DNA of 23,377 bases from Alienimonas sp043951915 (GTDB lineage: Bacteria > Planctomycetota > Planctomycetia > Planctomycetales > Planctomycetaceae): assembly GCF_043951915.1 (NCBI RefSeq), contig NZ_JBINJD010000076.1, positions 1 to 23,377 on the forward strand. The letters run 5' to 3'. The notes below the pieces were generated by a model. It had not been told where the DNA came from. It did not search any database and saw nothing but the letters and a program-made list of their open reading frames with translations. Below, in pieces: positions 6,996-15,506 of the stretch. The first letter of the stretch is position 1; each line of letters begins with the position of its first letter. The position numbers were made by a program, and so were the translations under genes.

Positions 6996-8378
6996 TCAGT
7001 CCGCCTTCACGGCCGTCAGCCGCACAGTCATGCGGCCGTCGTTGTCGTCCAACTGTCCCCACCTGTCGCGGCAGCGGAGCACCAACTGCCCCGTCGCCGG
7101 GGCGGTGAACGTGCCGCTGGCGCCGAGTTCGAACTCCTCCCCGAGCGTGTAGCTGGACGGGTCGAAGATCGCCCCGACCAGCCGGCCGCGGCCGTCCTCC
7201 CCGCCGTCGGCGCTCACCGGCGGCGGCGGCTCGGTCGGCTCGGTGACGTCGTCCTCGCTCGGCTCCTCGTAGTCGTCGTCCAATACGGTCACGTGCGGGG
7301 GCCGGGGCTCGTCCGGGCCGACGCTCCACTCGCCCTCGGCTTCGTATTCGATCACGGCGCCCTCCGTCAGCTCCGCGGCGCCGGGCTGCCAGCCGGCGTC
7401 CGCCTTCAACCGGGCGGTCGCCCGCCGGCCCCCCCGCAGCGGGCGGTAGCGGCCCTTCCAGTCCCAGGCGATCAGGTCCGGCCGCACGCCCTGTTCGAGC
7501 ACGTCCAGGAAAAAGTTGTATTCGAAGGTGATCTCCCGCGCCATCGGCCCGTAAACGGACTCGAAGGTCAGCTTGCCGTCGTCGTTCATCAGGCTCACGC
7601 CGAGCGGGCGGTAGCGGTCGCGGTAGTTCGGGTTGTAGGCCAGCACGTGGGCCAGAGCCCAGCGCCAGGCGTAGTTCTCCCAGCTGTCGCCGGTGACGGC
7701 GTTCGGGTCGAGGATCTCCCGGAGGGTCTGCCGGGGCGCGGTTTGCAGGTGGTTCATCACCGGCTCGGAGACGCGCACGCTGACGTCGTCCTTGCGGAAG
7801 TAGGAGCCCAGTTCCGCCAGCCCCTCGCTGTACCACACCGGGCCGGTGCCGCCGAACGTCAGCATGCAGTAGGCGTGCACGGATTCGTGCAGCGGGGTGC
7901 CCCGGCGGGAGGAGGCGTAGGCCGTGGCGCTGGCGTCGGTGGCCCGGAACCGGCCGGTGAAGGCGTTCCGCTGGCTCAGCGTCGAACCGATCGTGATCCC
8001 GCCGCCCTCCCGCATCTTCGCGGCGGCCTCCGGCGGCAGCGGCACGCCCTGCCACTTCGCCGTGTCCTGCCAGACCAGCAGCGGAATCGGTTTCCGCAGC
8101 GGCGCTCCGAAGAATCGGCCGACCAGTTCCAGCATCGTTTCCAGTTCGACCAGCAGCGCCTCGGCTTTCTCCGCGGGCAGGTCGGTGGTGAGGATCACGC
8201 TCCGGCTGCGGTAGACGTTTAGCTCCGGGGCGCCCGCCGCCGCGGCGTTGCCGGCGTCGCCCGTGGCGGGCGGCTGGGCGCCGGCGGGACCGACCCCCGG
8301 GCCAAGCAGCGAAAGACCGAACATCAAACCGGCAAGACCGACGACGGCGGGGCGGGCGCCTGGACGAACCACAATCAC
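6996..8378 (-). CDS. Secreted HExxH (gluzincin-like) protein, putative metallopeptidase
   Basis: The 460-residue protein has an N-terminal signal peptide (about 1-35, hydrophobic VVGLAGLMFGLSLL and a likely cut near AGAQ) and a domain with HESVH at 164-168, followed by WYSEGLAEL (182-190). HExxH with a downstream EGLAE glutamate 17 residues later is the zinc site pattern of the MA-clan peptidase families often annotated as DUF1570 or peptidase MA-like. The C-terminal third has an acidic Pro-rich linker (about 365-395) and a beta-rich domain ending near GTFTAPATGQLVLRCRDRWG, like a carbohydrate- or ligand-binding sandwich. GTG at 8378 is preferred because GGAG lies 5 bases upstream and the signal peptide begins immediately. 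It follows the helicase gene by 68 bases. Substrate is unknown; the catalytic call rests on the zinc motif only. Confidence 0.82.
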   Translation of the reverse strand: MIVVRPGARPAVVGLAGLMFGLSLLGPGVGPAGAQPPATGDAGNAAAAGAPELNVYRSRSVILTTDLPAEKAEALLVELETMLELVGRFFGAPLRKPIPLLVWQDTAKWQGVPLPPEAAAKMREGGGITIGSTLSQRNAFTGRFRATDASATAYASSRRGTPLHESVHAYCMLTFGGTGPVWYSEGLAELGSYFRKDDVSVRVSEPVMNHLQTAPRQTLREILDPNAVTGDSWENYAWRWALAHVLAYNPNYRDRYRPLGVSLMNDDGKLTFESVYGPMAREITFEYNFFLDVLEQGVRPDLIAWDWKGRYRPLRGGRRATARLKADAGWQPGAAELTEGAVIEYEAEGEWSVGPDEPRPPHVTVLDDDYEEPSEDDVTEPTEPPPPVSADGGEDGRGRLVGAIFDPSSYTLGEEFELGASGTFTAPATGQLVLRCRDRWGQLDDNDGRMTVRLTAVKAD

Positions 8379-8446
8379 GACAACTCCGGGGGCGAGGCGG
8401 GAAAGAACGTGCAGCCTACCGGGCCACGCCCGCCGCGTGCCCCCGT

Positions 8447-10504
8447 TCACCCCCGCCGGGCCCGGATGGCCGCCCGCACGTCGGCCGCGGTGACGGTCGC
8501 GGCGGGCGCCGCGGGGGCGTCGTCGGCCGCCTCCCCGCTGGCCGCCAGCGTCTCGCAGCCGGCGAGGGCTTCCGGGGTGAGGAACGGGGTGAGTTCCGAG
8601 AACCCGTACCCGTCCCGCAGCCCGTGCCGCTTGAGGTGACGGGTGAGCGGGTGGCAGATGGTCAGGTGCGTGCGGGCCCGGGTGAGGGCGACGTAGAACA
8701 GCCGGCGCTCCTCCTCCAGCGCCGCGTCGTCCTCCGCCTGATCGCTGGGAATGCCGCCCCGGCAGGCGTTCAACACGTAGACCGCCTCGAACTCCAGCCC
8801 CTTGGCGGAGTGCATCGTGGAGAGCGTGACCGTCTCCTCGTCCTCCCGCGGCCCGGCCGCCGCCGCGGCGCTGCTGGGCGGGTCCAGCGTCAGGTCCGCG
8901 AGGAACGACGCCCGGTCCCGCCCCCGCCCGGCGAGCAGTTCGATCTGCTCCAGGTCCCGGTTGCGCTCCGCGGCGTTGTCGTAGGTCGCCTCCATCAGCG
9001 GCCGGTACAGCCGCCGCACCCGGCGGATCTGGGACGACAGGTCCTCCCGGTTCGCGGCGAGCCGGGGCATCAGTTCGACGAACGCCTTCCACTCCGCAAC
9101 GCCCCCGCCCGGGGCCGCTAACGCTTTCCAACTCCCGAAGTCTCCGCCGGACTCCCGCAGGGCGGCGACCGCTTTCGCCGCCCGACTCCGCCCGACTCCC
9201 GGGAGCAGAAGGAGGCAGCGGAGGGCGCTGATCTCGTCCCGCGGGTTCTCGGCGAGCCGGAGGAAGGCGAGCAGATCTTTGACGTGGGCCGTCTCCAGGA
9301 ACCGCAGCCCGCCGAACTTTTTGAAGGGGACGTCCCGCTTTTGGAGCTCCAGTTCCAGGGCAAGGCTGTGGTGCGAGGCCCGGAACAGCACGGCCTGTTT
9401 GTCGAGTTCCAGCCCGCTGTCCCGCAGTTCCAGCATCCGGTCGACGACGAACCGGACCTGTTCCGCCTCGTCCTTGCAGCGGACGACCAGCGGGGCGGGG
9501 CCGATCTGCCGGGTGGCGGTGAGGGTTTTCTCGTGCCGCTCCGCGGCGGCGGCGATCACGGCATTGGCGACCGTCAGGATCGGGGCGACGCTGCGGTAAT
9601 TCGTCTCCAGCGGGAGCACGGTCGCGGGGGGGTAGTGCTCCGCGAAGTCGAGGATGTTCCGCACCGTGGCGGCCCGGAAGCTGTAGATCGCTTGGGCGTC
9701 GTCGCCGACGGCGGTGAGGCCGCGGCCGTCCGGGGCGAGGTTCTTCAGCAGGCGGGCCTGGAGGACGTTGGTGTCCTGGTATTCGTCCACCAGCACGCGG
9801 GGAAACCGCAACCGCAGGGCCGGCCCGGCCTCCGGGTCGGCGGCGAGGGCCTCCCAGAAGAGCAACAAGTCGTCGAAGTCGAGCAGATTCTGCTCCCCCT
9901 TCGCCTCGTCGTAGAGGTCGAACAGCCGCCGCAGGTTCGCCTCGTGTTGGAGGAGGTGCGGATAGCGGGTCTCCACAACTTCGGCGACCGTCTCCCCGCT
10001 GTTGGCCGAGCGGCTGACGATCGCGGCGCAGACCGCCTTCTTCGGGAACCGGGCGCCGCCGCTGGGCAGTTCCAGACGGCCGCGGCAGAGGTCGAGCAGA
10101 TCCTCCGTATCGCCCCGATCGAGAATCGAGAAATCCCGCGGCAGGCCCAGGGCGGCGTGGTAGACCCGCAGCAGGCGGGCGGCGACGCCGTGGAAGGTGC
10201 CGCCCCAGACTTGCCGGGCGGCTCGTTCGCCGGCCTCGCCCATCGCCCCCCGCAGCCGGCGGGCGACGCGGTCCAGCATTTCGGTCGCGGCCCGGCGGGT
10301 GAAGGTCAGCAACAGGATGCCGGCCGGATCGGCCCCCTCGCGGATCAGGTGGGCGACGCGGGCCGCCAGGGTGGTCGTCTTCCCCGTCCCGGCGCCGGCG
10401 ACGATCAGCAGCGGGCCGTCGCCGTGACCCGCCGCGGCCCGTTGCTGGGGGTTCAGGCCGGCAAGGACGGCGTCGTCGGAAGCGTTGGGGGCGTCGGGCG
10501 GCAT
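8447..10504 (-). CDS. UvrD/Rep/PcrA-family ATP-dependent DNA helicase
   Basis: The 685-residue superfamily 1A helicase carries the full motif set in order: Q motif LNPQQRAAA (17-25), Walker A GAGTGKT (37-43), motif Ia LLLTFTRRAATEM, motif II LVDEYQDTN (238-246), motif III TAVGDDAQAIYSFR (264-277), motif IV LETNYRS (299-305), motif V TLSTMHSAKGLEFEAVYVLN and motif VI EERRLFYVALTRAR (598-611). Such enzymes unwind DNA 3' to 5' in repair and replication restart. The length is nearer to Rep (about 670) than UvrD or PcrA (about 720), and the C-terminal tail after motif VI is short (74 residues), so I do not choose a symbol. ATG at 10504 is preferred because the Q motif follows at the normal distance; a longer start at 10579 would overlap the divergent gene's start codon. 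Confidence 0.94.
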   Translation of the reverse strand: MPPDAPNASDDAVLAGLNPQQRAAAGHGDGPLLIVAGAGTGKTTTLAARVAHLIREGADPAGILLLTFTRRAATEMLDRVARRLRGAMGEAGERAARQVWGGTFHGVAARLLRVYHAALGLPRDFSILDRGDTEDLLDLCRGRLELPSGGARFPKKAVCAAIVSRSANSGETVAEVVETRYPHLLQHEANLRRLFDLYDEAKGEQNLLDFDDLLLFWEALAADPEAGPALRLRFPRVLVDEYQDTNVLQARLLKNLAPDGRGLTAVGDDAQAIYSFRAATVRNILDFAEHYPPATVLPLETNYRSVAPILTVANAVIAAAAERHEKTLTATRQIGPAPLVVRCKDEAEQVRFVVDRMLELRDSGLELDKQAVLFRASHHSLALELELQKRDVPFKKFGGLRFLETAHVKDLLAFLRLAENPRDEISALRCLLLLPGVGRSRAAKAVAALRESGGDFGSWKALAAPGGGVAEWKAFVELMPRLAANREDLSSQIRRVRRLYRPLMEATYDNAAERNRDLEQIELLAGRGRDRASFLADLTLDPPSSAAAAAGPREDEETVTLSTMHSAKGLEFEAVYVLNACRGGIPSDQAEDDAALEEERRLFYVALTRARTHLTICHPLTRHLKRHGLRDGYGFSELTPFLTPEALAGCETLAASGEAADDAPAAPAATVTAADVRAAIRARRG

Positions 10505-10577
10505 CGGGGGAGTGTCGCGGGTCGGTTCGCGGCGGCCAACCGGGTAACCTGCCGCCCCCCGCTCCGAAGGCTCCGCC

Positions 10578-11531
10578 ATGACCCAAGACGTCCCCGCCCT
10601 CCCGCCGATCAAACCGAACCGGACGATCCGGGGGGCGTCCGCCATTCTGCTGCCGTTCCTGGAGGACGGGGCGATCGACTGGGAGTCCTTCGACGCCCAC
10701 CTGGAACGCACCGCCGCCGCGGGGCTCACGCCGGCGGTCAACATGGACACCGGCTACGTGAACCTGATCACGTCGAAGCAGCGCGAGGCCGTGCTGACCC
10801 GCACGCAGGACGTGCTGGGCGGGGGAGCTTTCGTCGCCGGGGCCTTCGTGAAGGACGAACCGGGGGCGGCGTTCGATCTGGACGGCTATGCCCTCGAGGC
10901 CGAACGCATCACGGCCCGCGGGGGGCAGCCGGTCGTGTTTCAGTCCTACGGCCTGACTGCCGGCGACGCGGCCGAGATCCTGCCCCGCTACGAGGCCTTC
11001 GGGGAGCGGGCCGGAGAGTTTATCGGCTTCGAACTGACCCCCGATCTGGCGGCGTTCGGCAAGGTCTATTCGCTGGAGACCTTCCGCGGCCTGCTGGGGC
11101 TGAAGCGGTGCGTCGGCTCGAAGCACAGCAGCTTCCACCGGGAGCCGGAGTGGGAGCGCATCCGCCTGCGGGACGAACTGCGGCCGGACTTCCGCCTGAT
11201 GACCGGCAACGACTTCGCTATCGACATGGTAATGTGGGGCAGCGACTACCTGCTCGGCCTGTCCACCTTCGCCCCGGACCTGTTTGCCCAGCGAGACAAG
11301 ATGTGGGCTGAGGGCGACCCGGCGTTCTTCGAACTGAACGACGAATTGCAGTACCTCGGCCGGTTCGCCTTCCGGGCGCCGGGGGCCGGGTACAAGCACA
11401 GCGCCGCCCAATTCCTGAAGCTCCGCGGCTGGCTCCGGACCGACCTCACCCACCCGAACAGCCCGGAGCGGCCGGACAGCGACGTCGCCGTGCTGCGGGA
11501 GTGTGCGGAGCGGTTGGGCGTGCTGTCGTAG
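10578..11531 (+). CDS. DapA/NAL-family class I aldolase of unknown substrate
   Basis: The 317-residue protein is a dihydrodipicolinate synthase / N-acetylneuraminate lyase superfamily TIM barrel. The Schiff-base lysine block is recognisable as VGSKHSSFH with Lys182 (family pattern GIKDSSGD), and AILLPFLEDGAIDWESFDAH (21-40) matches the family N-terminus. Two hallmark DapA sites differ: the GTTGE loop reads MDTGY (56-60), and the active-site Tyr strand (YNVP) reads QSYG (122-125). So the Lys chemistry is probably kept while the substrate differs from pyruvate plus aspartate semialdehyde. GAAGG lies 7 bases before the ATG. It is divergent from the helicase (73 bases apart) and convergent with mutS; its TAG stop is part of a REP-like GTAG. 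True DapA is unlikely; a sugar-acid or keto-acid aldolase or dehydratase is the safer class. Confidence 0.85.
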   Translation: MTQDVPALPPIKPNRTIRGASAILLPFLEDGAIDWESFDAHLERTAAAGLTPAVNMDTGYVNLITSKQREAVLTRTQDVLGGGAFVAGAFVKDEPGAAFDLDGYALEAERITARGGQPVVFQSYGLTAGDAAEILPRYEAFGERAGEFIGFELTPDLAAFGKVYSLETFRGLLGLKRCVGSKHSSFHREPEWERIRLRDELRPDFRLMTGNDFAIDMVMWGSDYLLGLSTFAPDLFAQRDKMWAEGDPAFFELNDELQYLGRFAFRAPGAGYKHSAAQFLKLRGWLRTDLTHPNSPERPDSDVAVLRECAERLGVLS

Positions 11532-11599
11532 GGTCCGCTCTGCGGACCGTTGCGAGTGATCTCGACCGATTGCGAAACGGTCCGCACAGCGGCCCCTAC
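11528..11599. repeat. Inverted pair of REP-like GTAG hairpins (BIME-like), also a likely terminator
   Basis: Two 24-base arms (11528-11551 and 11576-11599) are inverted copies matching at 22 of 24 positions around a 24-base spacer. Each begins with GTAG and then forms its own small hairpin: plus-strand copy stem 11532-11538 with 11542-11548, loop TCT; minus-strand copy stem 11595-11589 with 11585-11579, loop TGT and one mismatch. A GTAG head before an imperfect hairpin is the known mark of REP elements mobilised by RAYT (TnpA_REP) transposases, and two inverted REPs form a BIME. The TAG stops of the aldolase gene (11529-11531) and mutS (11598-11596) both lie in the GTAG heads. The whole element can fold into a long stem between convergent genes. 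Confidence 0.7.
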
Positions 11600-14190
11600 G
11601 CGGCCGCCTCGTCGCGCAGTTCCGCCAGGGTGCGGAGGGCGTCCAGCGGGGTGATCGTATTCGGATCAAGGTTCTTCAAGCGGTTCACCACCGGGTGCGG
11701 CTCCGGCTCCATCTGGAACAGGGCGAACTGCTTCTCCTTGCGGCGGCCGTTCTTGTGGCCGTTGGTCGCCGGGGCGGCGCCCTCCTCCAGCCCGCGGAGC
11801 ACCTCCGCGGCCCGGTCCAGCACCGGGCGGGGGACGCCGGCCAGCTTGGCGACGTGGATGCCGTAGCTCTGGCTCGCGGCGCCGGTGCGGATCGTGTGCA
11901 GGAACACGATCGTTCCGTCCCGCTCCGCGACGGCAACGTGCCGGTTCGACAGCCCGGCGAGGTCTTTGTCGAGCCCCGTCAGTTCGTGGTAGTGGGTGGC
12001 GAACAGCGTGCGGGCCCGCACCTTGTCGTGCAGGTGCTCCGTGACGGCCCAGGCGAGGGACAGGCCGTCGTAGGTGCTGGTCCCGCGGCCGATTTCGTCG
12101 AGGATGACGAGGGATTTTTCGGTCGCGGCGTTGAGGATGCGGGCGGTCTCGGTCATCTCGACCATGAAGGTGCTCTGCCCGCGGCCGAGGTCGTCGCCGG
12201 CCCCGACCCGTGCGAACACGCGGTCCGCCAGGCCGATCGTCGCCGCGTCCGCCGGCACGAAGCTGCCGCACTGGGCCAGCACCAGAATCAGGGCCGTCTG
12301 GCGGATGTAGGTGCTCTTGCCGGCCATGTTCGGGCCGGTGATGAGGTGCACCCGGTCCGCCGGGGTGAGGGTCGTGTCGTTCGGCACGAACTCCCCGCCG
12401 GGGCGGAGCACGTCGAGGACCGGATGCCGGCCGGCGGTGATGTTGAGGACCGGCTCGTCGCTCAGTTCCGGCCGCACGTAGCGGCGAGTCGCGGCGAGGT
12501 GGGCGAAGCAGGCCAGCACGTCCAGATCGGCCAACACCCCGGCGGAGCGTTGCAGGGCGGGCACGAACTCCGCGACCCGCTCCCGCAGGGCGTTGAACAG
12601 TTCCTGTTCCAGCGAGACGGCCCGCTCCTCGGCCCGCAGCACCTTGTCCTCGTACTCCTTCAGGGCCGGGGTGATGTAGCGCTCGCGGTCCTTGAGCGTC
12701 TGCTTGCGGGTGTAGTCCTCGGGGACCTTGTCCTTATGAGCGCTGGTGACTTCGAGGTAGTAGCCGAACACCTTGTTGAAGCCCACCTTCAGGCTGCCGA
12801 TGCCCGTCCGCTCCGCCTCCTCGGCCCGGTATTTGGCGATCCACTCCTTGCCGCCCTTGGCGAGCGCCCGCAGTTCGTCCAACTCCTCCGAGAACCCGGC
12901 CCGGATCAGGCCGCCCTCGGTGGTTTGGATGGGCGGGTCGTCGGTGAGGGCGGCGGCGACGGCCTCGCGGACGTCCGGACAGGGGTCGAGAGCCTCGTTC
13001 AGTTCGCCCAGCCGCTCCGCGTGCCGGCCGTGCAGCAGGTCCTTGATCTTGGGGAGCAGCGCCAGCGTGCGGCAGAGCCCGGCGAGGTCCCGCGGCGAGG
13101 CGCGCCGGGTCGCCACCCGGCCGGCGAGGCGCTCCAGGTCGTACACCCCGGCCAGCGCCTCCCGCAGGGCGTTGCGGTCCGCGGCGGCGTCGTGCAGGTC
13201 CTCGACGGCGTCGTGCCGGGCGGCGATCGCGGCCCGGTCCGTCAGCGGTTCGGCCAGCCAATCCGCCAGCCGGCGGGCGCCCATCGGGGACTTCGTTTCG
13301 TCCAGCACGTCGAGCAGCGAGCCGGCCCGGTCGCCGTCGCGGAGGGTGCGGGTCAACTCCAGGCTGCGGCGGGTCGCCTCGTCGATCCGCAGACAGTCAT
13401 CGCAGCGGTAGGGCGACAGGCCGGTGATGTGCGGGAGGGCGGCCTTCTGGGTGTCCGCGGCGTACTCCAGCAGGGCCGCCGCGGCGGCGACCCCGGGGCC
13501 GGCGTCGTCGAGGTCGAACCCCGCCAGCGTGCCGGTGCCGAAGTGCTCCGTGAGCCGTTTGACCGCCGCGTCCGTGCCGAAGGCGTAGGCCGGCCGCTCC
13601 GTAACGAGCGAACCGATCCGCTCGGCGGCTTCGGGGATCTCCGTCCCCTCCGCGATCAGCAGCTCCGCCGGGGCGACGCGGGCCAACTCGTCCGCCAGAT
13701 CGGCGGGGGCGAGGTCCGCGGCGACGAACCGGCCGGTGCTCACGTCCAGCCAGGAGAGCCCGACGGCCCCCCCCTTCCCCGCCCGCCCCCTCGGCCGGTG
13801 CAGGGCGGCGAGGAAGTTCGACCGGTTCGGTTCGAGCAGGTCGTCGTCCGTCAGCGTGCCGGGGGTGACGACCTGCGTCACCTCCCGCCGCACCATCCCC
13901 TTCGCGGTCGCCGGGTCCTCCATCTGCTCGCAGACGGCGACGCGATGCCCCGCCCGGATCAGCTTCGAGAGGTGGTTCCGCAACGCGTGATGGGGGAACC
14001 CGGCCATCGGCACCGGGTTGCTGGAGGCCTTGTCCCGGCTGGTCAGCGTGATGCCGAGGCGCTTGGCGGCGAGTTCGGCGTCCTCGTAGAACAGTTCGTA
14101 GAAGTCCCCCATGCGAAAGAGCAGCAGCGTGCCGGGGTGCTCGGCTTTCACCTCCAGATAGCGGGCCATCATGGGGGTGGGTTCGCTCAT
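11596..14190 (-). CDS. mutS: DNA mismatch repair protein MutS
   Basis: The 864-residue protein matches MutS1 (E. coli 853). It recognises base mismatches and small loops and, as an ATP-driven clamp, recruits MutL. The mismatch-reading Phe-x-Glu is present in RMGDFYELF (Phe30, Glu32). Downstream are the connector, lever and clamp regions, then the ABC-type ATPase with Walker A TGPNMAGKST (Lys625) and Walker B LVILDEIGRGTSTYDG (Asp698, Glu699), and the C-terminal dimerisation helices. ATG at 14190 gives the standard N-terminus (MSEPTPMMARYLEVK); an open frame extends further upstream into the serC region but has no MutS content. MutL is not in the window. It is divergent from serC with a 168-base shared upstream region, and its TAG stop is inside the REP-like element. 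Confidence 0.97.
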   Translation of the reverse strand: MSEPTPMMARYLEVKAEHPGTLLLFRMGDFYELFYEDAELAAKRLGITLTSRDKASSNPVPMAGFPHHALRNHLSKLIRAGHRVAVCEQMEDPATAKGMVRREVTQVVTPGTLTDDDLLEPNRSNFLAALHRPRGRAGKGGAVGLSWLDVSTGRFVAADLAPADLADELARVAPAELLIAEGTEIPEAAERIGSLVTERPAYAFGTDAAVKRLTEHFGTGTLAGFDLDDAGPGVAAAAALLEYAADTQKAALPHITGLSPYRCDDCLRIDEATRRSLELTRTLRDGDRAGSLLDVLDETKSPMGARRLADWLAEPLTDRAAIAARHDAVEDLHDAAADRNALREALAGVYDLERLAGRVATRRASPRDLAGLCRTLALLPKIKDLLHGRHAERLGELNEALDPCPDVREAVAAALTDDPPIQTTEGGLIRAGFSEELDELRALAKGGKEWIAKYRAEEAERTGIGSLKVGFNKVFGYYLEVTSAHKDKVPEDYTRKQTLKDRERYITPALKEYEDKVLRAEERAVSLEQELFNALRERVAEFVPALQRSAGVLADLDVLACFAHLAATRRYVRPELSDEPVLNITAGRHPVLDVLRPGGEFVPNDTTLTPADRVHLITGPNMAGKSTYIRQTALILVLAQCGSFVPADAATIGLADRVFARVGAGDDLGRGQSTFMVEMTETARILNAATEKSLVILDEIGRGTSTYDGLSLAWAVTEHLHDKVRARTLFATHYHELTGLDKDLAGLSNRHVAVAERDGTIVFLHTIRTGAASQSYGIHVAKLAGVPRPVLDRAAEVLRGLEEGAAPATNGHKNGRRKEKQFALFQMEPEPHPVVNRLKNLDPNTITPLDALRTLAELRDEAAA

Positions 14191-14250
14191 GCGGTCGCGG
14201 GCTTTTTCGGGCGGAACGGGTTCGGGCGGGGGCGAACCGAAGGATACCCG

Positions 14251-14264
14251 CGCCCCGCGGGGCG
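14251..14264. promoter_or_regulatory. Palindrome in the mutS-serC divergent region
   Basis: A perfect 14-base palindrome with core CCCCGCGGGG lies between the divergent mutS and serC starts. It could be a dimeric regulator site or chance in GC-rich DNA. On the minus strand it is followed closely by TATCCT, a possible mutS -10, but no matching -35 is evident. Confidence 0.25.
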
Positions 14265-14278
14265 TGAGGGCCGTCCCG

Positions 14279-14307
14279 TTGACCCGCCGCGAACGCCCCG
14301 GCACAGT
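14279..14307 (+). promoter_or_regulatory. Candidate serC promoter
   Basis: TTGACC at 14279-14284 (5 of 6 matches to the -35 consensus) is followed after 17 bases by CACAGT at 14302-14307 (3 of 6). Transcription would begin about 45 bases before the serC ATG. Just downstream, GAATCCGTC is repeated in tandem at 14315-14323 and 14324-14332. The -10 is weak. Confidence 0.35.
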
Positions 14308-14358
14308 GCCGCGCGAATCCGTCGAATCCGTCGCGCCCGCTTTCCCGACCCCGCCCCG

Positions 14359-15459
14359 ATGTCCGCGCCCCTGCGTCACTACAACTTCTCCGCCGGCCCC
14401 GCGGTGCTGCCGGAAAGCGTGCTGGAAGAAGCCGGCCGGAACCTGATGAGCCTCGGCGACACCGGCGTCGGGGTGATGGAGCACTCTCACCGCGGCAAGC
14501 CGTTCGTCGAGATCATCGAGCGGGCCGAGGCGCTGATCCGCCAGATCGCGAACGTGCCGGACGGCTACTCCGTCCTGTTCCTGCAGGGCGGGGCGAGCCT
14601 GCAGTTCGCCATGTGCCCGATGAACTTCCTGCCGGACGGCGGCACGGCGGACTACCTGATGACCGGCTCCTGGAGCAAGAAGGCCGCCAAGGAGGCCAAG
14701 CTCTTCGGCAACGTGCACACGGCGTGCAGCAGCGAAGCGACGAACTTCGACCGCATCCCCTCCCCCGCCGAAACGAACTACAGCGACGATCCGGCCTACG
14801 TTCACTTCACCAGCAACAACACGATCTTCGGCACGCAGTTCCCCACGGAGCCGACGCCCCCCGGCGACGCTCCTCTCGTTTGCGACGCCAGCAGCGACAT
14901 CCTCAGCCGGCCGGTCGATATCTCGAAGTACGGCCTGCTGTACGCCGGGGCCCAGAAGAACCTCGGCCCGTCCGGCGTGACGCTGGCGATCCTGCGGAAC
15001 GACCTGCTGGAGCGGAAGTGCCGCGAGGTCCCGGCGATGCTGGACTACAAGACCTACGTCGAGGGCAAGAGCCTCTACAACACCCCGCCGACGTTCGGCA
15101 TCTACGTGCTGATGCTCGTCCTGGAGTGGATCGAGAAGGAAGGCGGCCTGACCGCGATCGCCGAGCGCAACGAGGCCAAGGCGACGAAGCTGTACGACTA
15201 CCTGGACGGCTCCAGCCTGTTCAAACCGACCGTCGCCAAGGGGAACGGCCGCAGCCTGATGAACGTGTGCTTCGTCACCGGCGACGACGACACGGACGCC
15301 GCCTTCATCAAGTTTGCCGACGAACGCGGCCTGAAGACCCTGAAGGGCCACCGCAGCGTCGGCGGGATGCGGGCCAGCCTCTACAACGCCTTCCCGCCCG
15401 CCGGCGTCGACAAACTGATCGAGGCGATGCAGGAGTTCGAGTCGAAGCACGCCGCTTGA
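14359..15459 (+). CDS. serC: Phosphoserine aminotransferase
   Basis: The 366-residue PLP enzyme converts 3-phosphohydroxypyruvate and glutamate to phosphoserine (serine synthesis) and in many bacteria also acts in pyridoxal phosphate synthesis. It opens with the diagnostic YNFSAGPAVLPESVL (8-22), has GVMEHSHRGKPF (38-49), LFLQGGASLQFAMCPMN (73-89), the PLP-phosphate Asp in CDASSD (175-180) and the Schiff-base lysine in YAGAQKNLGPSG (195-206, Lys200). The C-terminus has RSVGGMRASLYNA, the family substrate-binding Arg region. Length equals the family norm (about 360). The ATG at 14359 is supported by the conserved start block. It stands alone on the plus strand, divergent from mutS and convergent with the redoxin gene. 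Confidence 0.97.
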   Translation: MSAPLRHYNFSAGPAVLPESVLEEAGRNLMSLGDTGVGVMEHSHRGKPFVEIIERAEALIRQIANVPDGYSVLFLQGGASLQFAMCPMNFLPDGGTADYLMTGSWSKKAAKEAKLFGNVHTACSSEATNFDRIPSPAETNYSDDPAYVHFTSNNTIFGTQFPTEPTPPGDAPLVCDASSDILSRPVDISKYGLLYAGAQKNLGPSGVTLAILRNDLLERKCREVPAMLDYKTYVEGKSLYNTPPTFGIYVLMLVLEWIEKEGGLTAIAERNEAKATKLYDYLDGSSLFKPTVAKGNGRSLMNVCFVTGDDDTDAAFIKFADERGLKTLKGHRSVGGMRASLYNAFPPAGVDKLIEAMQEFESKHAA

Positions 15460-15468
15460 GGCGACGGA

Positions 15469-15496
15469 ACGCCGAGGCCCCGCGGGGCCTCGGCGT
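15469..15496. terminator. Perfect 28-base palindrome, bidirectional terminator
   Basis: The 14-base half-sites at 15469-15482 and 15483-15496 are exact inverted copies with no spacer; as RNA it would form about 12 pairs with a 4-base loop. It starts 10 bases after the serC stop and ends 10 bases before the redoxin stop, so it fits a shared terminator for convergent genes. No U tract follows. Confidence 0.7.
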
Positions 15497-15506
15497 CACC
15501 AGCGGT

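Noticed and set aside
10505..10579. Upstream alternative start for the helicase at 10579
   Set aside because: It overlaps the start codon of the divergent gene and adds 25 residues with no family similarity.
6996..11669. One giant minus-strand frame of about 1550 codons
   Set aside because: Only the first part in coordinate terms (6996-8378) has a signal peptide and zinc motif. The rest is a shadow of the helicase gene and the opposite-strand aldolase gene.
11695..15459. Long plus-strand frame ending with serC, over 1200 codons
   Set aside because: Only the last 366 codons match serC; the rest runs antisense to mutS with low-complexity composition.
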